This document shows, piece by piece, positions 17,671-26,281 of a stretch of 64,000 bases of DNA. The stretch comes from JAJPKK01 sp963787675 (lineage in GTDB: Bacteria; Pseudomonadota; Alphaproteobacteria; Rhizobiales; Xanthobacteraceae). Within the stretch, counting starts at the first letter, position 1. The number at the start of each line of letters is the position of its first letter. The position numbers and the translations under genes are program-made. The notes under the pieces are model-generated. The model was given only the letters and a program-made list of their open reading frames with translations. It did no database searches and was not told the origin of the DNA. The DNA is taken from NCBI GenBank assembly GCA_963787675.1, contig CAWBDV010000019.1, forward strand, positions 301,204 to 365,203. Direction: 5' to 3'.

Positions 17671-17994
17671 TTAGGCGACGATCTTCTTGTCGAGGCCGAG
17701 GTGCTTCTCGATGGTGGCGATGCGCGCCAGCGCGTGATGAACCTCGACCTTTTCCGTGAGGTCGCCGAGGTCGTTGCGGATCGATTTGAGTTCGGAGCGG
17801 ATGGGGCGGAGTTCCTCCCGCAGGTCCTCCTTGGTGACCATCTCTCGCCGGATTGCGGCAACCTCTGCTTTTGTCGCCATCGTGGATTTGAAGTCGGCGA
17901 TGTCGCTGGCGACAGCGGCAAAGCCGCGCTCCATGGTCGTCAGGACTGTATCGAGAGATGCTTTGCGCCCGTTACTTGCCTTTGTGGCGGCCAT
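17671..17994 (-). CDS. coiled-coil hypothetical protein
   Basis: 107 residues, mostly helical and charged with heptad-like spacing (MVTKEDLREELRPIRSELK, IRNDLGDLTEKVEVHHALA). The start at 17994 (MAATKASNGRK) is preferred over 18030. Similar short coiled-coil proteins occur widely in Bradyrhizobium. It is probably oligomeric, and its role is unknown. Confidence 0.65.
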   Translation of the reverse strand: MAATKASNGRKASLDTVLTTMERGFAAVASDIADFKSTMATKAEVAAIRREMVTKEDLREELRPIRSELKSIRNDLGDLTEKVEVHHALARIATIEKHLGLDKKIVA

Positions 17995-18070
17995 ATGCGG
18001 GCAGTATAACACTTCGCCTTGGTGGCGCACCGAAGTGGTGTTACCGCGGCTTTAGGCCCGCAGGACCGAA

Positions 18071-18457
18071 CTACTCGGCGCGGCCAAGGTGCTCAACTAG
18101 CGCGACGATGCAGCGGCGCAGCTTGGCATCCCGGATGCTCATGAACGCTTTTGTGAGGGAAAGGCCGTCGGAGGTGGCGAGGAAGTCGGACACGTAGGCG
18201 GGGGACGGGGACTCACCCGATGTAGTGTCCGGCAAGCCTTCGAAGAAGAACGGTATTGGGACTTGGAGGATGTGAGAGATGTGCTGGAGCCGACTGGCAC
18301 TGATGCGATTGGTACCTTTCTCGTATTTTTGCACCTGCTGGAAAGTGAGGTTGAGAGCATCTCCGAGCTCGGTCTGGCTCAACCCGAGCATCATGCGACG
18401 CATGCGCACACGGCTGCCAACGTGTTTGTCGGTGGGGTTTGGCAGAGATCTGTTCAC
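18071..18457 (-). CDS. XRE-family HTH regulator of the rhizobial DKHVGSRVRMRRMMLGLSQ type
   Basis: About 128 residues. PNPTDKHVGSRVRMRRMMLG leads into the helix-turn-helix LSQTELGDALNLTFQQVQKY and YEKGTNRISASRLQHIS. This signature marks a very common alphaproteobacterial regulator. The family normally begins near VNRSLPNP, so I favour GTG at 18457; an ATG at 18520 is possible. The C-terminal part probably mediates dimerisation. Confidence 0.85.
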   Translation of the reverse strand: MNRSLPNPTDKHVGSRVRMRRMMLGLSQTELGDALNLTFQQVQKYEKGTNRISASRLQHISHILQVPIPFFFEGLPDTTSGESPSPAYVSDFLATSDGLSLTKAFMSIRDAKLRRCIVALVEHLGRAE

Positions 18458-19128
18458 GTCAAGCTGAGAGCAAATGATCCCGATGCGGGCGAAGATTAGC
18501 TGTGCGGACTGGAAGAGCATTAAGAGTTTTCGAGTTGGAAAGCAACGAAGCCCTTTTTTATCAGTGACGGCTTAACCACGGTCATTTGGAAAATCGGGTG
18601 AGCGCGCGCCCTACGTCCGGGAAGCTAATGCGACATGGGACCTCAGAGGTGCCGTCGCGCATAAGCGACCGAATGCCATTGATACCGGATATACATTCGT
18701 CCCGCGCTCTCATCAGCGGCATGTGTCTTCTCGTTTCGCCATTAAACGGTGGGAAGGAAGGTTCCAGGCTACGGTGATGACAGATGGAATATTTACTGGG
18801 AAAAATCACAGTGAAATCGCTGATGGTGCTTCCAGATGTGTTGCAGTTTTGGCGCAGGTGAAAACTAAATGACAGGCGGCGCTGGACTACGCTAGACGAA
18901 CGCAGTCTGCTCGCGTAGGGGCTCACGTGGGCTGGCGTATCGAGCCTAATCACCACCACGGCCCGGCGCCCCACAGCCGGGCCGACCATTCAGCGATATT
19001 GCATTCTCCGAAGCGGCTGGAATCTGCTGCACCACTGCTTGTACCGGAAGAACGAACCCGGCTGTACCGCAAGAACGAACCCCGGCCGGCCCTCGCACCG
19101 TGGCGCGGTCCTGCCTATGCTCGGCGGT
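18458..19128. other. intergenic, no gene supported
   Basis: About 670 bases with short overlapping frames but no coherent protein, no tRNA and no strong hairpin. It may hold decayed coding sequence. Confidence 0.5.
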
Positions 19129-19344
19129 ATGTTCACCAAGCACGAGCGCCGCGATTTTTCAGTAGCAGTCAAAAAGAGGGGCAAGCCGCCCAATGCGTGG
19201 AGGTGGGAAATTTATCGTGCGGGGCGATCAAGTGCGATTGAGTGCTCCTTGGAACTTTTCCCAACAATGGCAGCAGCCAATAAGGCCGGCAAAGAAGCAC
19301 TCGCTCAGCTACTGAAGAGACTTTCAATTAGGAATTTTGAGTAG
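19129..19344 (+). CDS. small paralogous protein (WRWEIYRAGR family), copy 1
   Basis: 71 residues with VKKRGKPPNAWRWEIYRAGR followed by TMAAANKAGKEALAQLLKRL. A clear paralogue on the opposite strand is at 22605-22829. The shared core WRWEIYRAGR-x4-IE-x-S and the AGKEAL helix define a small unnamed family of rhizobial genomes. No function is known to me; the basic N-terminus could bind nucleic acid. Confidence 0.65.
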   Translation: MFTKHERRDFSVAVKKRGKPPNAWRWEIYRAGRSSAIECSLELFPTMAAANKAGKEALAQLLKRLSIRNFE

Positions 19345-19394
19345 GCCGGTTCTGTCGGAGCGGATGGGGTAATGCGGAGCTGCATCTGTATGAG

Positions 19395-19580
19395 CTAATC
19401 CAAGCGGCGGTTGGTGCCGGCAGATCCTTCATGTTTTTCTTTGCGGAGGCGATCGATTTGTCGGCGGCTCTCGTCGGTTTTCTTCTGTCTGACACTGAGC
19501 CGCGGCCTTCTATATTCTTCGGCGGACCGCTCAAGTTTTGCTGCGACCTCTGGACAGCAAGCGGTGAGAGAACTCCGCAT
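19395..19580 (-). CDS. possible small hypothetical protein
   Basis: 61 residues, with AAKLERSAEEYRRPRLSVRQ and KTDESRRQIDRLRKEK suggesting a real charged helical protein similar in style to small rhizobial proteins. The start is uncertain and the supporting evidence is weak. No function proposed. Confidence 0.35.
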   Translation of the reverse strand: MRSSLTACCPEVAAKLERSAEEYRRPRLSVRQKKTDESRRQIDRLRKEKHEGSAGTNRRLD

Positions 19581-19672
19581 GGCAAATTCGAGCTAGCTAA
19601 CGCAAGTAGAGACTCAGCTTTCGTGTGCCGCCCCCGGAGGAAATTACTGACTGCGACGGGTTGTTGAACAGA

Positions 19673-19954
19673 TCAGCATCGGTAGGGGTGTTGGCCGTAG
19701 GTCCACACCGCCATCGCATTCCCGTCCTCTCCGACCAACAGCACTTGCGTCTCCTCGCCCTTTTTTCCGAGCTTTTCGGCGGCATCGATCGCGAACATCA
19801 TCGCCTCCCGGTCGGTTTTGTATGGCCCAAATTCCTGGGCATTGAACCTGATGAACCAGAGGTTCTCCTGACGCACAACCAGATAGCGCGCATATGCATG
19901 GCCAGGGACGATCGGCAGAGCACGGGATCCATCGTGCCGCTGGGGTTGAGGCAT
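19673..19954 (-). CDS. DUF2188-like small protein
   Basis: 93 residues. The core YLVVRQENLWFIRFNAQEFG, then PYKTDREAMMFAIDAAEKLG and VLLVGEDGNAMAVWTYGQ, is the pattern of a widespread alphaproteobacterial DUF2188-like family. It is a single small cytoplasmic domain of unknown role. The N-terminus is uncertain because the conserved part begins near residue 22. Confidence 0.7.
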   Translation of the reverse strand: MPQPQRHDGSRALPIVPGHAYARYLVVRQENLWFIRFNAQEFGPYKTDREAMMFAIDAAEKLGKKGEETQVLLVGEDGNAMAVWTYGQHPYRC

Positions 19955-20241
19955 GACGTGCCCCTATGGTTGCCCGTCCATTTTGGAAACGGCGTGAACC
20001 TCGATTTGTTCCCATACGCCGCTCACCGGTCATTGCCTCAAATCAAATCAATCTAATAAAACGTTCTTAAACATATTCAGTCGGCTAATCTCCGTAGTGC
20101 CTGGGTTGGCGTCTCGGAGTTCACGGCCAGCCGCGGCAATCTATTGTTAACGATATCTTGCGCTGAATTGCCGCTTTTAACTGCATGAACATGCAGACGG
20201 CGTAGGCGTAACCAAATATGGAAAAACAGGATTAAGGAACT

Positions 20242-22395
20242 GTGCCCAGGAATTTAAATGGCGTCGGCGGCGTTGTGCGCCGGCCGTCGCGGGCTGCCGA
20301 ACAACCGAGCGCCGCTGAGGAGAAATTCCGCGAGCAGGGCCGGCTGTTCGACATCGCCGTCAACAACATGTCGCAGGGCCTCGTCATGTTCGATACGGCC
20401 GAGCGGCTCTTGGTATGCAACCGTCGATATCTCGAAATGTACGGCCTCTCGCCCGCGGTCATGAAGCCCGGCTGCACGTTGCTCGATCTGCTGCGGCATA
20501 GGATTGAAAACGGGACATTTGCTCAGGACCCCGCCGAATATCGGGCTGACCTGCTGACCACGATCAGGGAAGGGCGGACCATTCGGAGAATCACGGAAAC
20601 GGGCGACGGGCGCGTCATCGCGCTAGTCAACCAGCCGATGGAAGGTGGCGGTTGGGTGGCAACCCACGAGGACATCACCGAACGGCGGCAAGCGGAGAGA
20701 GACCGCGACCGTACCAAAGCGTTTCTTGATACGGTCATCGAGAACGTCCCGGTGACGCTCCTTGTCAAAGATGCCCGTGACCTCCGGTACGTGCTGGTCA
20801 ATCGGGCAGCCGAGGAGCTGTGGGGACTGCCACGCGCCGAGTTGATCGGCAAGAATGCCCACGACCTGTTCGCAAACGATCATGCCAACGTGGTTGCGGC
20901 GCGCGACGCGGCAGTACTCAAATCTTGCCACCAAGTATCCATTGAAGAGCACGAAATGCACACGCCGCGCAACGGCACGCGGCTTGTCAGTAGCAAACGC
21001 GTTGCCATCATGGGCGCCAACGGAGACCCCGAATATCTTCTCGGCGTCATCGAAGATATCACCGAGAAACGGCACGCAGAAGCGCGCATCGCCCACCTCG
21101 CTCATCATGACCCACTGACCGATTTGCCGAACCGGGCCGCCTTCAAACAGCATCTCGACGCCGCCCTGGTGCGCGCGACGCAGGCTGGTGAATCCGTCGC
21201 GCTGCTGGCCATCGACCTTGACCGCTTCAAAGAGGTCAACGACGTCTTTGGCCATTCGATCGGCGATGCACTGCTGTGCGAGGTCACGGCGCGCATGAAA
21301 AATGCGGCCCATGGAGAATTCATCGCGCGGCTCGGCGGCGACGAATTCACCGTGATCTGCGAAAAAGGACCGCAACCCGCGACGGCGGAAATTCTGGCGG
21401 AGCGGCTGCAAGCGGCTGTCTCCGGCGAGATCAGCATCGACGGCCACCAATTGCGCATCGGACTAAGCATCGGAGTCGCGATCTTTCCGACTGACGGCAC
21501 CGACGCCGGTCTGCTTCTGGGAAATGCGGATGCGGCCCTCTACCGGACCAAGGCGGATGGTCGCGGAACGGTGCGCTTCTTCGAGGCCGACATGGACAAG
21601 AGACAGCGCGAGCGTCGGGCGTTGCAGCGTGACCTGCAAGGTGCTGCGGCCCGCGGCGAACTCGTCATTCATTACCAGCCGCAATCGCAAGTCCGAGCAG
21701 GTGTGATCGGATTCGAGGCCTTGGTCCGCTGGCATCATCCAAGCCGCGGCATGATCCCGCCCAACACCTTCATTCCGCTAGCCGAGGAAAGCGGGCTCAT
21801 CATTTCGATTGGCGAATGGATCCTGCGCGAAACGTGCAGAGAAGCAGCCTCTTGGCCACAGCCGCTGCAAATTGCCGTCAACCTCTCCCCGGTCCAGTTC
21901 CAGCATGGTGACTTGCCCGCGATGGTCCATTCAGTTCTGCTGAAAACCGGGCTTGCTGGCAGTCGTCTTGAGCTTGAGATCACGGAGGGCGTGCTGATCG
22001 GCGATTTTTCCCGCGCGCTTTCTATTCTGCGCCGGCTCAAAGCGCTCGGTGTGCGCATCGCCATGGATGATTTTGGGACCGGCTATTCCTCGCTGTCCTA
22101 TCTGCAATCGTTCCCATTCGACAAGATCAAGATCGATCAGTCGTTTGTGTTAAACCTCGACCGCTCTTCCCAATCGGCCGCGATCATCCGCGCCGTGATC
22201 GGGCTGGGGCGGGGTCTCAAGCTTCCAGTGATCGCCGAGGGCGTCGAGACCGCCGAACAACTCGCATTCCTCACCGAAGAATCGTGCGACGAAGTCCAAG
22301 GTTATCTGATCGGGCGGCCGCTCCCGATCGAAGAGTACGCCGCTCTCATCGGCCGTTCGCCACGTCGGGCTCGAAACTCGTCTGTCGCAGGCTGA
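20242..22395 (+). CDS. PAS-PAS-GGDEF-EAL cyclic-di-GMP enzyme
   Basis: 717 residues with no membrane helix. PAS-type domains span about 33-148 (FDIAVNNMSQGLVMFD) and 154-272. The GGDEF domain (about 283-440) has an intact RLGGDEF near residue 366. The EAL domain (about 455-700) has FEALVRW near 490, DDFGTGYSSLSYL and the terminal motif AEGVET. The RxxD inhibitory site normally found upstream of GGDEF is absent, so product feedback may be lacking. Both halves look catalytically competent. The enzyme makes or degrades c-di-GMP in response to PAS signals. Confidence 0.93.
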   Translation: MPRNLNGVGGVVRRPSRAAEQPSAAEEKFREQGRLFDIAVNNMSQGLVMFDTAERLLVCNRRYLEMYGLSPAVMKPGCTLLDLLRHRIENGTFAQDPAEYRADLLTTIREGRTIRRITETGDGRVIALVNQPMEGGGWVATHEDITERRQAERDRDRTKAFLDTVIENVPVTLLVKDARDLRYVLVNRAAEELWGLPRAELIGKNAHDLFANDHANVVAARDAAVLKSCHQVSIEEHEMHTPRNGTRLVSSKRVAIMGANGDPEYLLGVIEDITEKRHAEARIAHLAHHDPLTDLPNRAAFKQHLDAALVRATQAGESVALLAIDLDRFKEVNDVFGHSIGDALLCEVTARMKNAAHGEFIARLGGDEFTVICEKGPQPATAEILAERLQAAVSGEISIDGHQLRIGLSIGVAIFPTDGTDAGLLLGNADAALYRTKADGRGTVRFFEADMDKRQRERRALQRDLQGAAARGELVIHYQPQSQVRAGVIGFEALVRWHHPSRGMIPPNTFIPLAEESGLIISIGEWILRETCREAASWPQPLQIAVNLSPVQFQHGDLPAMVHSVLLKTGLAGSRLELEITEGVLIGDFSRALSILRRLKALGVRIAMDDFGTGYSSLSYLQSFPFDKIKIDQSFVLNLDRSSQSAAIIRAVIGLGRGLKLPVIAEGVETAEQLAFLTEESCDEVQGYLIGRPLPIEEYAALIGRSPRRARNSSVAG

Positions 22396-22604
22396 TATCT
22401 GATGGCGGGCTCGCCGTGGCTTAAGCTCACGAAAATTGGAAATGTGCCGCATGGGAATTTGGCTGCGCGGCGCACGGCAAGTGGATGCTGTGTGGCTCAC
22501 GGATTCTGCAACAGAGAATAGGAGAGCGGCGTGGAGCTAAGCCGTGAGGCGGGGCTTGGTTCTGTTGCGCGTCGGGCAGGAAGGAACAAGAGCAAGCGCC
22601 GCGG

Positions 22605-22829
22605 TCAGATGAATGGCCATCGCTCGTGTTGCGAACGAAGCTTCTCCAACAGCGTCTTGAGAGCTTCTTTTCCCGCTCTAACGGCCGTCGCCACGGTCTG
22701 GAAGTAAAGCGGCGACTGCTCTATCGAGTTTGCTCTCCCCGCGCGATAAATCTCCCACCTCCACGGTTTTGGAGGGCGCGCTCGGCGCTTTACGACAACT
22801 GAATAATCGGCTGGGTCGAACGGCAACAT
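22605..22829 (-). CDS. small paralogous protein (WRWEIYRAGR family), copy 2
   Basis: 74 residues with VKRRARPPKPWRWEIYRAGR, IEQSPLYFQTVATAVRAGKE and ALKTLLEKL. It is the paralogue of the protein at 19129-19344, diverged outside the core. Both sit near the GGDEF/EAL gene on opposite sides. Function unknown. Confidence 0.65.
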   Translation of the reverse strand: MLPFDPADYSVVVKRRARPPKPWRWEIYRAGRANSIEQSPLYFQTVATAVRAGKEALKTLLEKLRSQHERWPFI

Positions 22830-22856
22830 GATGCGCTGAAAAATATGCGTGGCAGC

Positions 22857-23144
22857 TCACGACTGCAAGGGACTTGGGCGGCGACGCATTTGCAAGGTGG
22901 TCGGCGCGCTCGGGCACGGGGTCAAGCCGCGGAATGCTTGGTCGGCGGCGCGCATGGCTGTGGTCGCTTGCCGATGCGGTTTTTGTTCTGCGCGTGTGAG
23001 TTCGGCTCGCGCTTTCATCAAATAGCCCAAGGCGACCGTGCGGTACTGCCCGCGAATTTCGTGATCGGTGGCACAATCGGAGAGTTTCAGACTTACGTCG
23101 GCAAGCTCGTGGTAGACAGTCGCCCTACCCAATGTATCTGGCAT
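22857..23144 (-). CDS. small helical hypothetical protein
   Basis: 95 residues. The first half (YHELADVSLKLSDCATDHE, then QYRTVALGYLMKARAELTRA) resembles a small helical family common in Bradyrhizobium. The Pro/Arg-rich tail is less convincing. The next gene on this strand, a cold-shock gene, begins beyond 23144, so the two may be co-expressed. Confidence 0.5.
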   Translation of the reverse strand: MPDTLGRATVYHELADVSLKLSDCATDHEIRGQYRTVALGYLMKARAELTRAEQKPHRQATTAMRAADQAFRGLTPCPSAPTTLQMRRRPSPLQS

Positions 23145-23174
23145 GTCGTGCCGCCCCCTGTGATTTGAGAGCGA

Positions 23175-23381
23175 TCAGCGCTGAACTTTGAGATTTTCCG
23201 CCGATGTTTTGCCTCTATTCGAGACCTCTTCGTATTCAACGATCTGACCTTCATTCAGGCTGGTCAGGCCGGCCTTCTCGACAGCGGAGATATGGACGAA
23301 CACGTCCCTTCCGCCGCTCTGCGGCTGGATGAACCCGTAGCCTTTTTGCGAATTGAACCACTTCACCGTGCCGCGTGCCAT
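23175..23381 (-). CDS. cold-shock domain protein (CspA family)
   Basis: 68 residues, a complete cold-shock domain. RNP1 is KGYGFIQ and RNP2 is DVFVHI, within MARGTVKWFNSQKGYGFI and GGRDVFVHISAVEKAG. It binds single-stranded RNA or DNA as a chaperone. The start at 23381 is fixed by the family N-terminus. It is probably an island-borne paralogue of a chromosomal csp gene. Confidence 0.95.
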   Translation of the reverse strand: MARGTVKWFNSQKGYGFIQPQSGGRDVFVHISAVEKAGLTSLNEGQIVEYEEVSNRGKTSAENLKVQR

Positions 23382-23394
23382 TTTCTGATCTCCA

Positions 23395-23637
23395 CTATTG
23401 CCGCCGACGATTGGTCCTCTCAGGTCCCAGGTCGCGGGCCGTCCGGTCAGCTGCAATCTGCGAAGGGGAGTCGGCAGCCACCTCATTAGGCGTTTTGCCG
23501 GTTTTGGGATTGACCAGGTGAACCCGGCCGCACGCAAGGCATGTCACCGGCTAATAGGTCTCGTTCTCGGGTTTGTCGTCGACCCAGCCTTGGACCTGAT
23601 AGCCGGTGATGGGGCAGCGGTAGAGGAACGACGCCAT
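23395..23637 (-). pseudogene. small zinc-ribbon-like protein gene with an internal TAG
   Basis: The frame starts MASFLYRCPITGYQVQGW at 23637, meets TAG at 23551-23553 after DDKPENETY, and continues in the same frame as PVTCLACGRVHLVNPKTGK to a stop at 23395. The pattern CP...TCLAC..VHLVNP is a familiar small rhizobial protein with two CxxC-like halves. The stop separates them, so a product would be non-functional unless the TAG is a sequence error. It precedes the cold-shock gene on the same strand. Confidence 0.65.
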
Positions 23638-23821
23638 AGACCAAAGTTTAAGAAAATCGGCGACGCGCACCACTAAGGAATTATACGTAGTCGTGTTGCG
23701 GACTGATAGTGGTTGCGCCTAAGTTGGTGCCGAGTAGCCTGGGGTTCATCGGCGAGTACGTGCCCGCAAAAGCCCTCGGGACGAAGTTGGAAGAATGCTT
23801 AGTCGCCGGCGAGAGGTCCCC

Positions 23822-24064
23822 ATGATCGCTCAGTCCGTTATCACCTGTCCGTACTGCGGGGTGTCGAAGGCTGAGGCGATGCCTGTCGACGCGTGCCGGT
23901 TTTTTTACGAGTGCACGGGCTGCGGCGCGCGGCTTAAGCCGAAAGCTGGGGACTGCTGCGTGTTCTGCTCCTACGGATCGGTGCCGTGCCCGCCAATTCA
24001 AGAGGCACGCGCTACCGGTACCCCGTCAGCGTGTTGTGGTGGATCCTCGCCGAGTCTTCCGTAG
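23822..24064 (+). CDS. GDCCVFCSYG small cysteine-rich protein
   Basis: 80 residues. ITCPYCGVSKAEAMPVDACR, YECTGCGARLKPKAGDCCVF and CSYGSVPCPPIQ define a well-known small family with paired CxxC motifs, probably a zinc-binding fold. Relatives often lie in mobile DNA beside heavy-metal genes, but none are seen here. The start at 23822 matches the family. The last about 18 residues extend past the usual end. Confidence 0.75.
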   Translation: MIAQSVITCPYCGVSKAEAMPVDACRFFYECTGCGARLKPKAGDCCVFCSYGSVPCPPIQEARATGTPSACCGGSSPSLP

Positions 24065-24177
24065 TTGGTGCGGAGGCGGCCCATCACGGAAATCGGAAAC
24101 GTGGTGCACGGGGATTGGAGGTGCAGTGCATGTGAAGTGGACGCGGTACGTTCTGGCATAAAAATGACGTTCGGGCG

Positions 24178-24993
24178 TCAACGGTTTGTCAGGGCTCCCG
24201 GACCGGGACTATAGTGACGCTTCAGCCAAGCACTAAGGCCAGAAGGGCCGGGGAAGAGGACACGCTCTGTAATGTTTGCCTGATCAAGTTTATCTCGGAT
24301 TTCCCACTTAAGTGCAGCTGGTATAATCAGCTTCCACCACAAGCCCTTGTTTTTGGATAACCAACTATCGAAAGTTGATCAACTCCGGGACAACACAGCG
24401 AAGAGAGCGTACTGGTTGACTATTCTGTCGTCTACAGATGATGGCTCGAAGAACATTGCAAACATCGTCCCTTTTTCCTCATGAGCCTCAAGCTCAAGTG
24501 GTGAGATGCCGAGCTCCCCGAGCATATCTACTGAAAACCCGTTGGCGTTCGTTTTGACGAGCCAATTACGCATCCTCTTAGGCAGCGTTCGCTTCGCCTT
24601 TTCAAAGTTGACGGCCCACACTGCGCCGTCATGCTTATAATGTTCCAGGTTAGCTGTGGCGAAATGAAGGGCGACATAGGGCGAGAATGTCCAATCGAGA
24701 AGTCTTGTCGGCAAACCATGATGCTGAGCAACCGATAACCAGTGCCAATCTGTATTGTGTTCGACAATATCCCGATGAGCGTATTTTTTGAAGTTGCGCA
24801 GCAAATGTTTTTCGAGGTTAGCGAAATCGCCGCCGAGGCGAGAGAGCGAAGTCACGAGCGGATGGTTGGCTCGATTAAGTCCCCTATACGCCATTGGCGA
24901 GCGAAAACGGCCAAGGCGCGTATTCCACAGGTCATCTTTCGAAAATAATACGTCCTGAATATGCAACCAATTTTCAGCAACGATCTCGTTCAT
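24178..24993 (-). pseudogene. FRG-domain protein gene with an in-frame TGA
   Basis: The frame from 24993 (MNEIVAENWLHIQDVLF) contains the FRG signature: YRGLN, LVTSLSRLGGDF and QHHGLPTRLLDWTFSPYVAL, then HFATANLEH. A TGA at 24379-24381 interrupts it, but the same frame continues with SWLSKNKGLWWKLIIP and VLFPGPSGLSAWLKRHYSP, the expected FRG C-terminus. FRG proteins are frequent in phage-defence loci. The gene is AT-richer than its surroundings. Either one substitution has killed it or the base is miscalled. Confidence 0.7.
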
Positions 24994-25340
24994 GGGAACC
25001 CCCAAGCTATCCATTGGGCAATCCAACGTGCTGACTACCGATTACTGCCAGGGCTCTGCGCGAGTGCGCAGCAATCGCGGACATGCGCCTCCGCGCGTCC
25101 CAGTATTGCGATAAACTCGCTGTCGCATGAGTTGTCCTCACCGATGCATAATCGGTGACCGTAGCGTATTCGGGCTTGCAGGGGAAAGGGGGTGATGTTT
25201 GGGAACGCTATAGCGCGGTGGAGGCGCTGGCGGCCGATGAGGCGGCGTCGGTTGGGACGATGGAGGGGGCTTCGATGATGACGGTTCTCGTTGATGTTGC
25301 TGTGAGGCCGTTCTGGTCGGTGGCGACGTAGGAGCAGACG
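24994..25340. other. intergenic, no gene supported
   Basis: About 350 bases between a minus-strand and a plus-strand gene. It presumably holds divergent promoters. I see no clear repeat or RNA gene. Confidence 0.4.
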
Positions 25341-26003
25341 ATGGCCAACGCAGGGCATTCTGTGGATGTGGTGATGAAAAGAATTCGTGAAGTTGCGGCA
25401 CAAGCGGTCTGCCGCTACGCAAACGTGTCCGGGGATAGCCGCAACGCAATGCCCGAGTACTTCATGCCGGCATATGTTTTTGACAAGCTCGGCTCAACCT
25501 TCACTATGACCTTGGAGACAAACTCTCGGACGCTACGCCGGTGGGACGAGGACGCAAAACGTCGGCGAGCTCGGTTGACTGGATCCGAAAGCCTTGAACC
25601 GGAAAAAAGTGAGCTGGAAGAAGCTATAAGACGGTTGGATCACGGCGGCCGCATCGATTTGATCGTGTTCGACGGAAAGTCGCATCGCAAAGATTGTGAG
25701 GGATTCCTCGTGATGGTCGAGTTTAAGAAATGGGATCGTGACAAGGCGCAAGCTGATCGAGACAAGCTACTCGCCGTGATGAGCCATGTGCACACCTGCC
25801 CCTATGGCGCGATTTGTTATCTCATCAATTCAGCGCCTGACTCGGAGTGGGCAGGAGAATTAAAAGAAGAGGCCCGACGACACGGAGACAAGTGGTGTTG
25901 CGAGCCAGTGCTCGATGAACTCAAGGAAGGCAGGGGCACTTTCGCGATCTGCTCCGAGCTGTTTTCGAGAGATGCACAACCGTATAGCCGCGGCCAGCAG
26001 TGA
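25341..26003 (+). CDS. PD-(D/E)XK-like hypothetical protein
   Basis: 220 residues. The central segment GGRIDLIVFDGKSH, then GFLVMVEFKKWDRDKAQADR, fits the beta-strand Asp and E-x-K pattern of the PD-(D/E)XK nuclease fold (D in DLIVFD, E and K in VEFKK), followed by a helix. A nuclease or nuclease-like role in defence is therefore plausible. No restriction partner is adjacent. It overlaps the next small gene by 32 bases. Confidence 0.55.
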   Translation: MANAGHSVDVVMKRIREVAAQAVCRYANVSGDSRNAMPEYFMPAYVFDKLGSTFTMTLETNSRTLRRWDEDAKRRRARLTGSESLEPEKSELEEAIRRLDHGGRIDLIVFDGKSHRKDCEGFLVMVEFKKWDRDKAQADRDKLLAVMSHVHTCPYGAICYLINSAPDSEWAGELKEEARRHGDKWCCEPVLDELKEGRGTFAICSELFSRDAQPYSRGQQ

Positions 26004-26229
26004 CCTGATCGGGACGTCATGGATTTTTGACGGAGAGCGGATGCGGTTGGCCGATTTTCCGGGCGAAGGCACGCCGCCGGCCGACCGGCGGTGTGAATTA
26101 CTGTGTGAAGACCATGTTGGCACCTACACGCTCCCGTATCTGTGCCATTGGTCAGGTGACACATGGCGGAGCGCCGAAACGGGGGAGCCAGTAAAGGCCG
26201 GTGTCGTGGGGTGGCGGGTGGCGGGGTGA
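25972..26229 (+). CDS. small hypothetical protein
   Basis: 85 residues beginning MHNRIAAASSDLIGTSWIFD. Its C-terminal segment LPYLCHWSGDTWRSAETGEP, then VKAGVVGWRVAG, matches the pattern of small rhizobial proteins ending in VVGWR. It overlaps the preceding gene by 32 bases, suggesting coupling. Function unknown. Confidence 0.55.
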   Translation: MHNRIAAASSDLIGTSWIFDGERMRLADFPGEGTPPADRRCELLCEDHVGTYTLPYLCHWSGDTWRSAETGEPVKAGVVGWRVAG

Positions 26230-26281
26230 GAGGTCGCGAGATGGTCGGGTGAAATCGGAAGCCTACGGATTAGTTGTGACC

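Noticed and set aside
24379..24381. TGA inside the FRG gene as evidence for a Patescibacteria-type alternative code
   Set aside because: Other genes in the block end at TGA normally and show no internal TGA, so a nonsense mutation or miscall is simpler.
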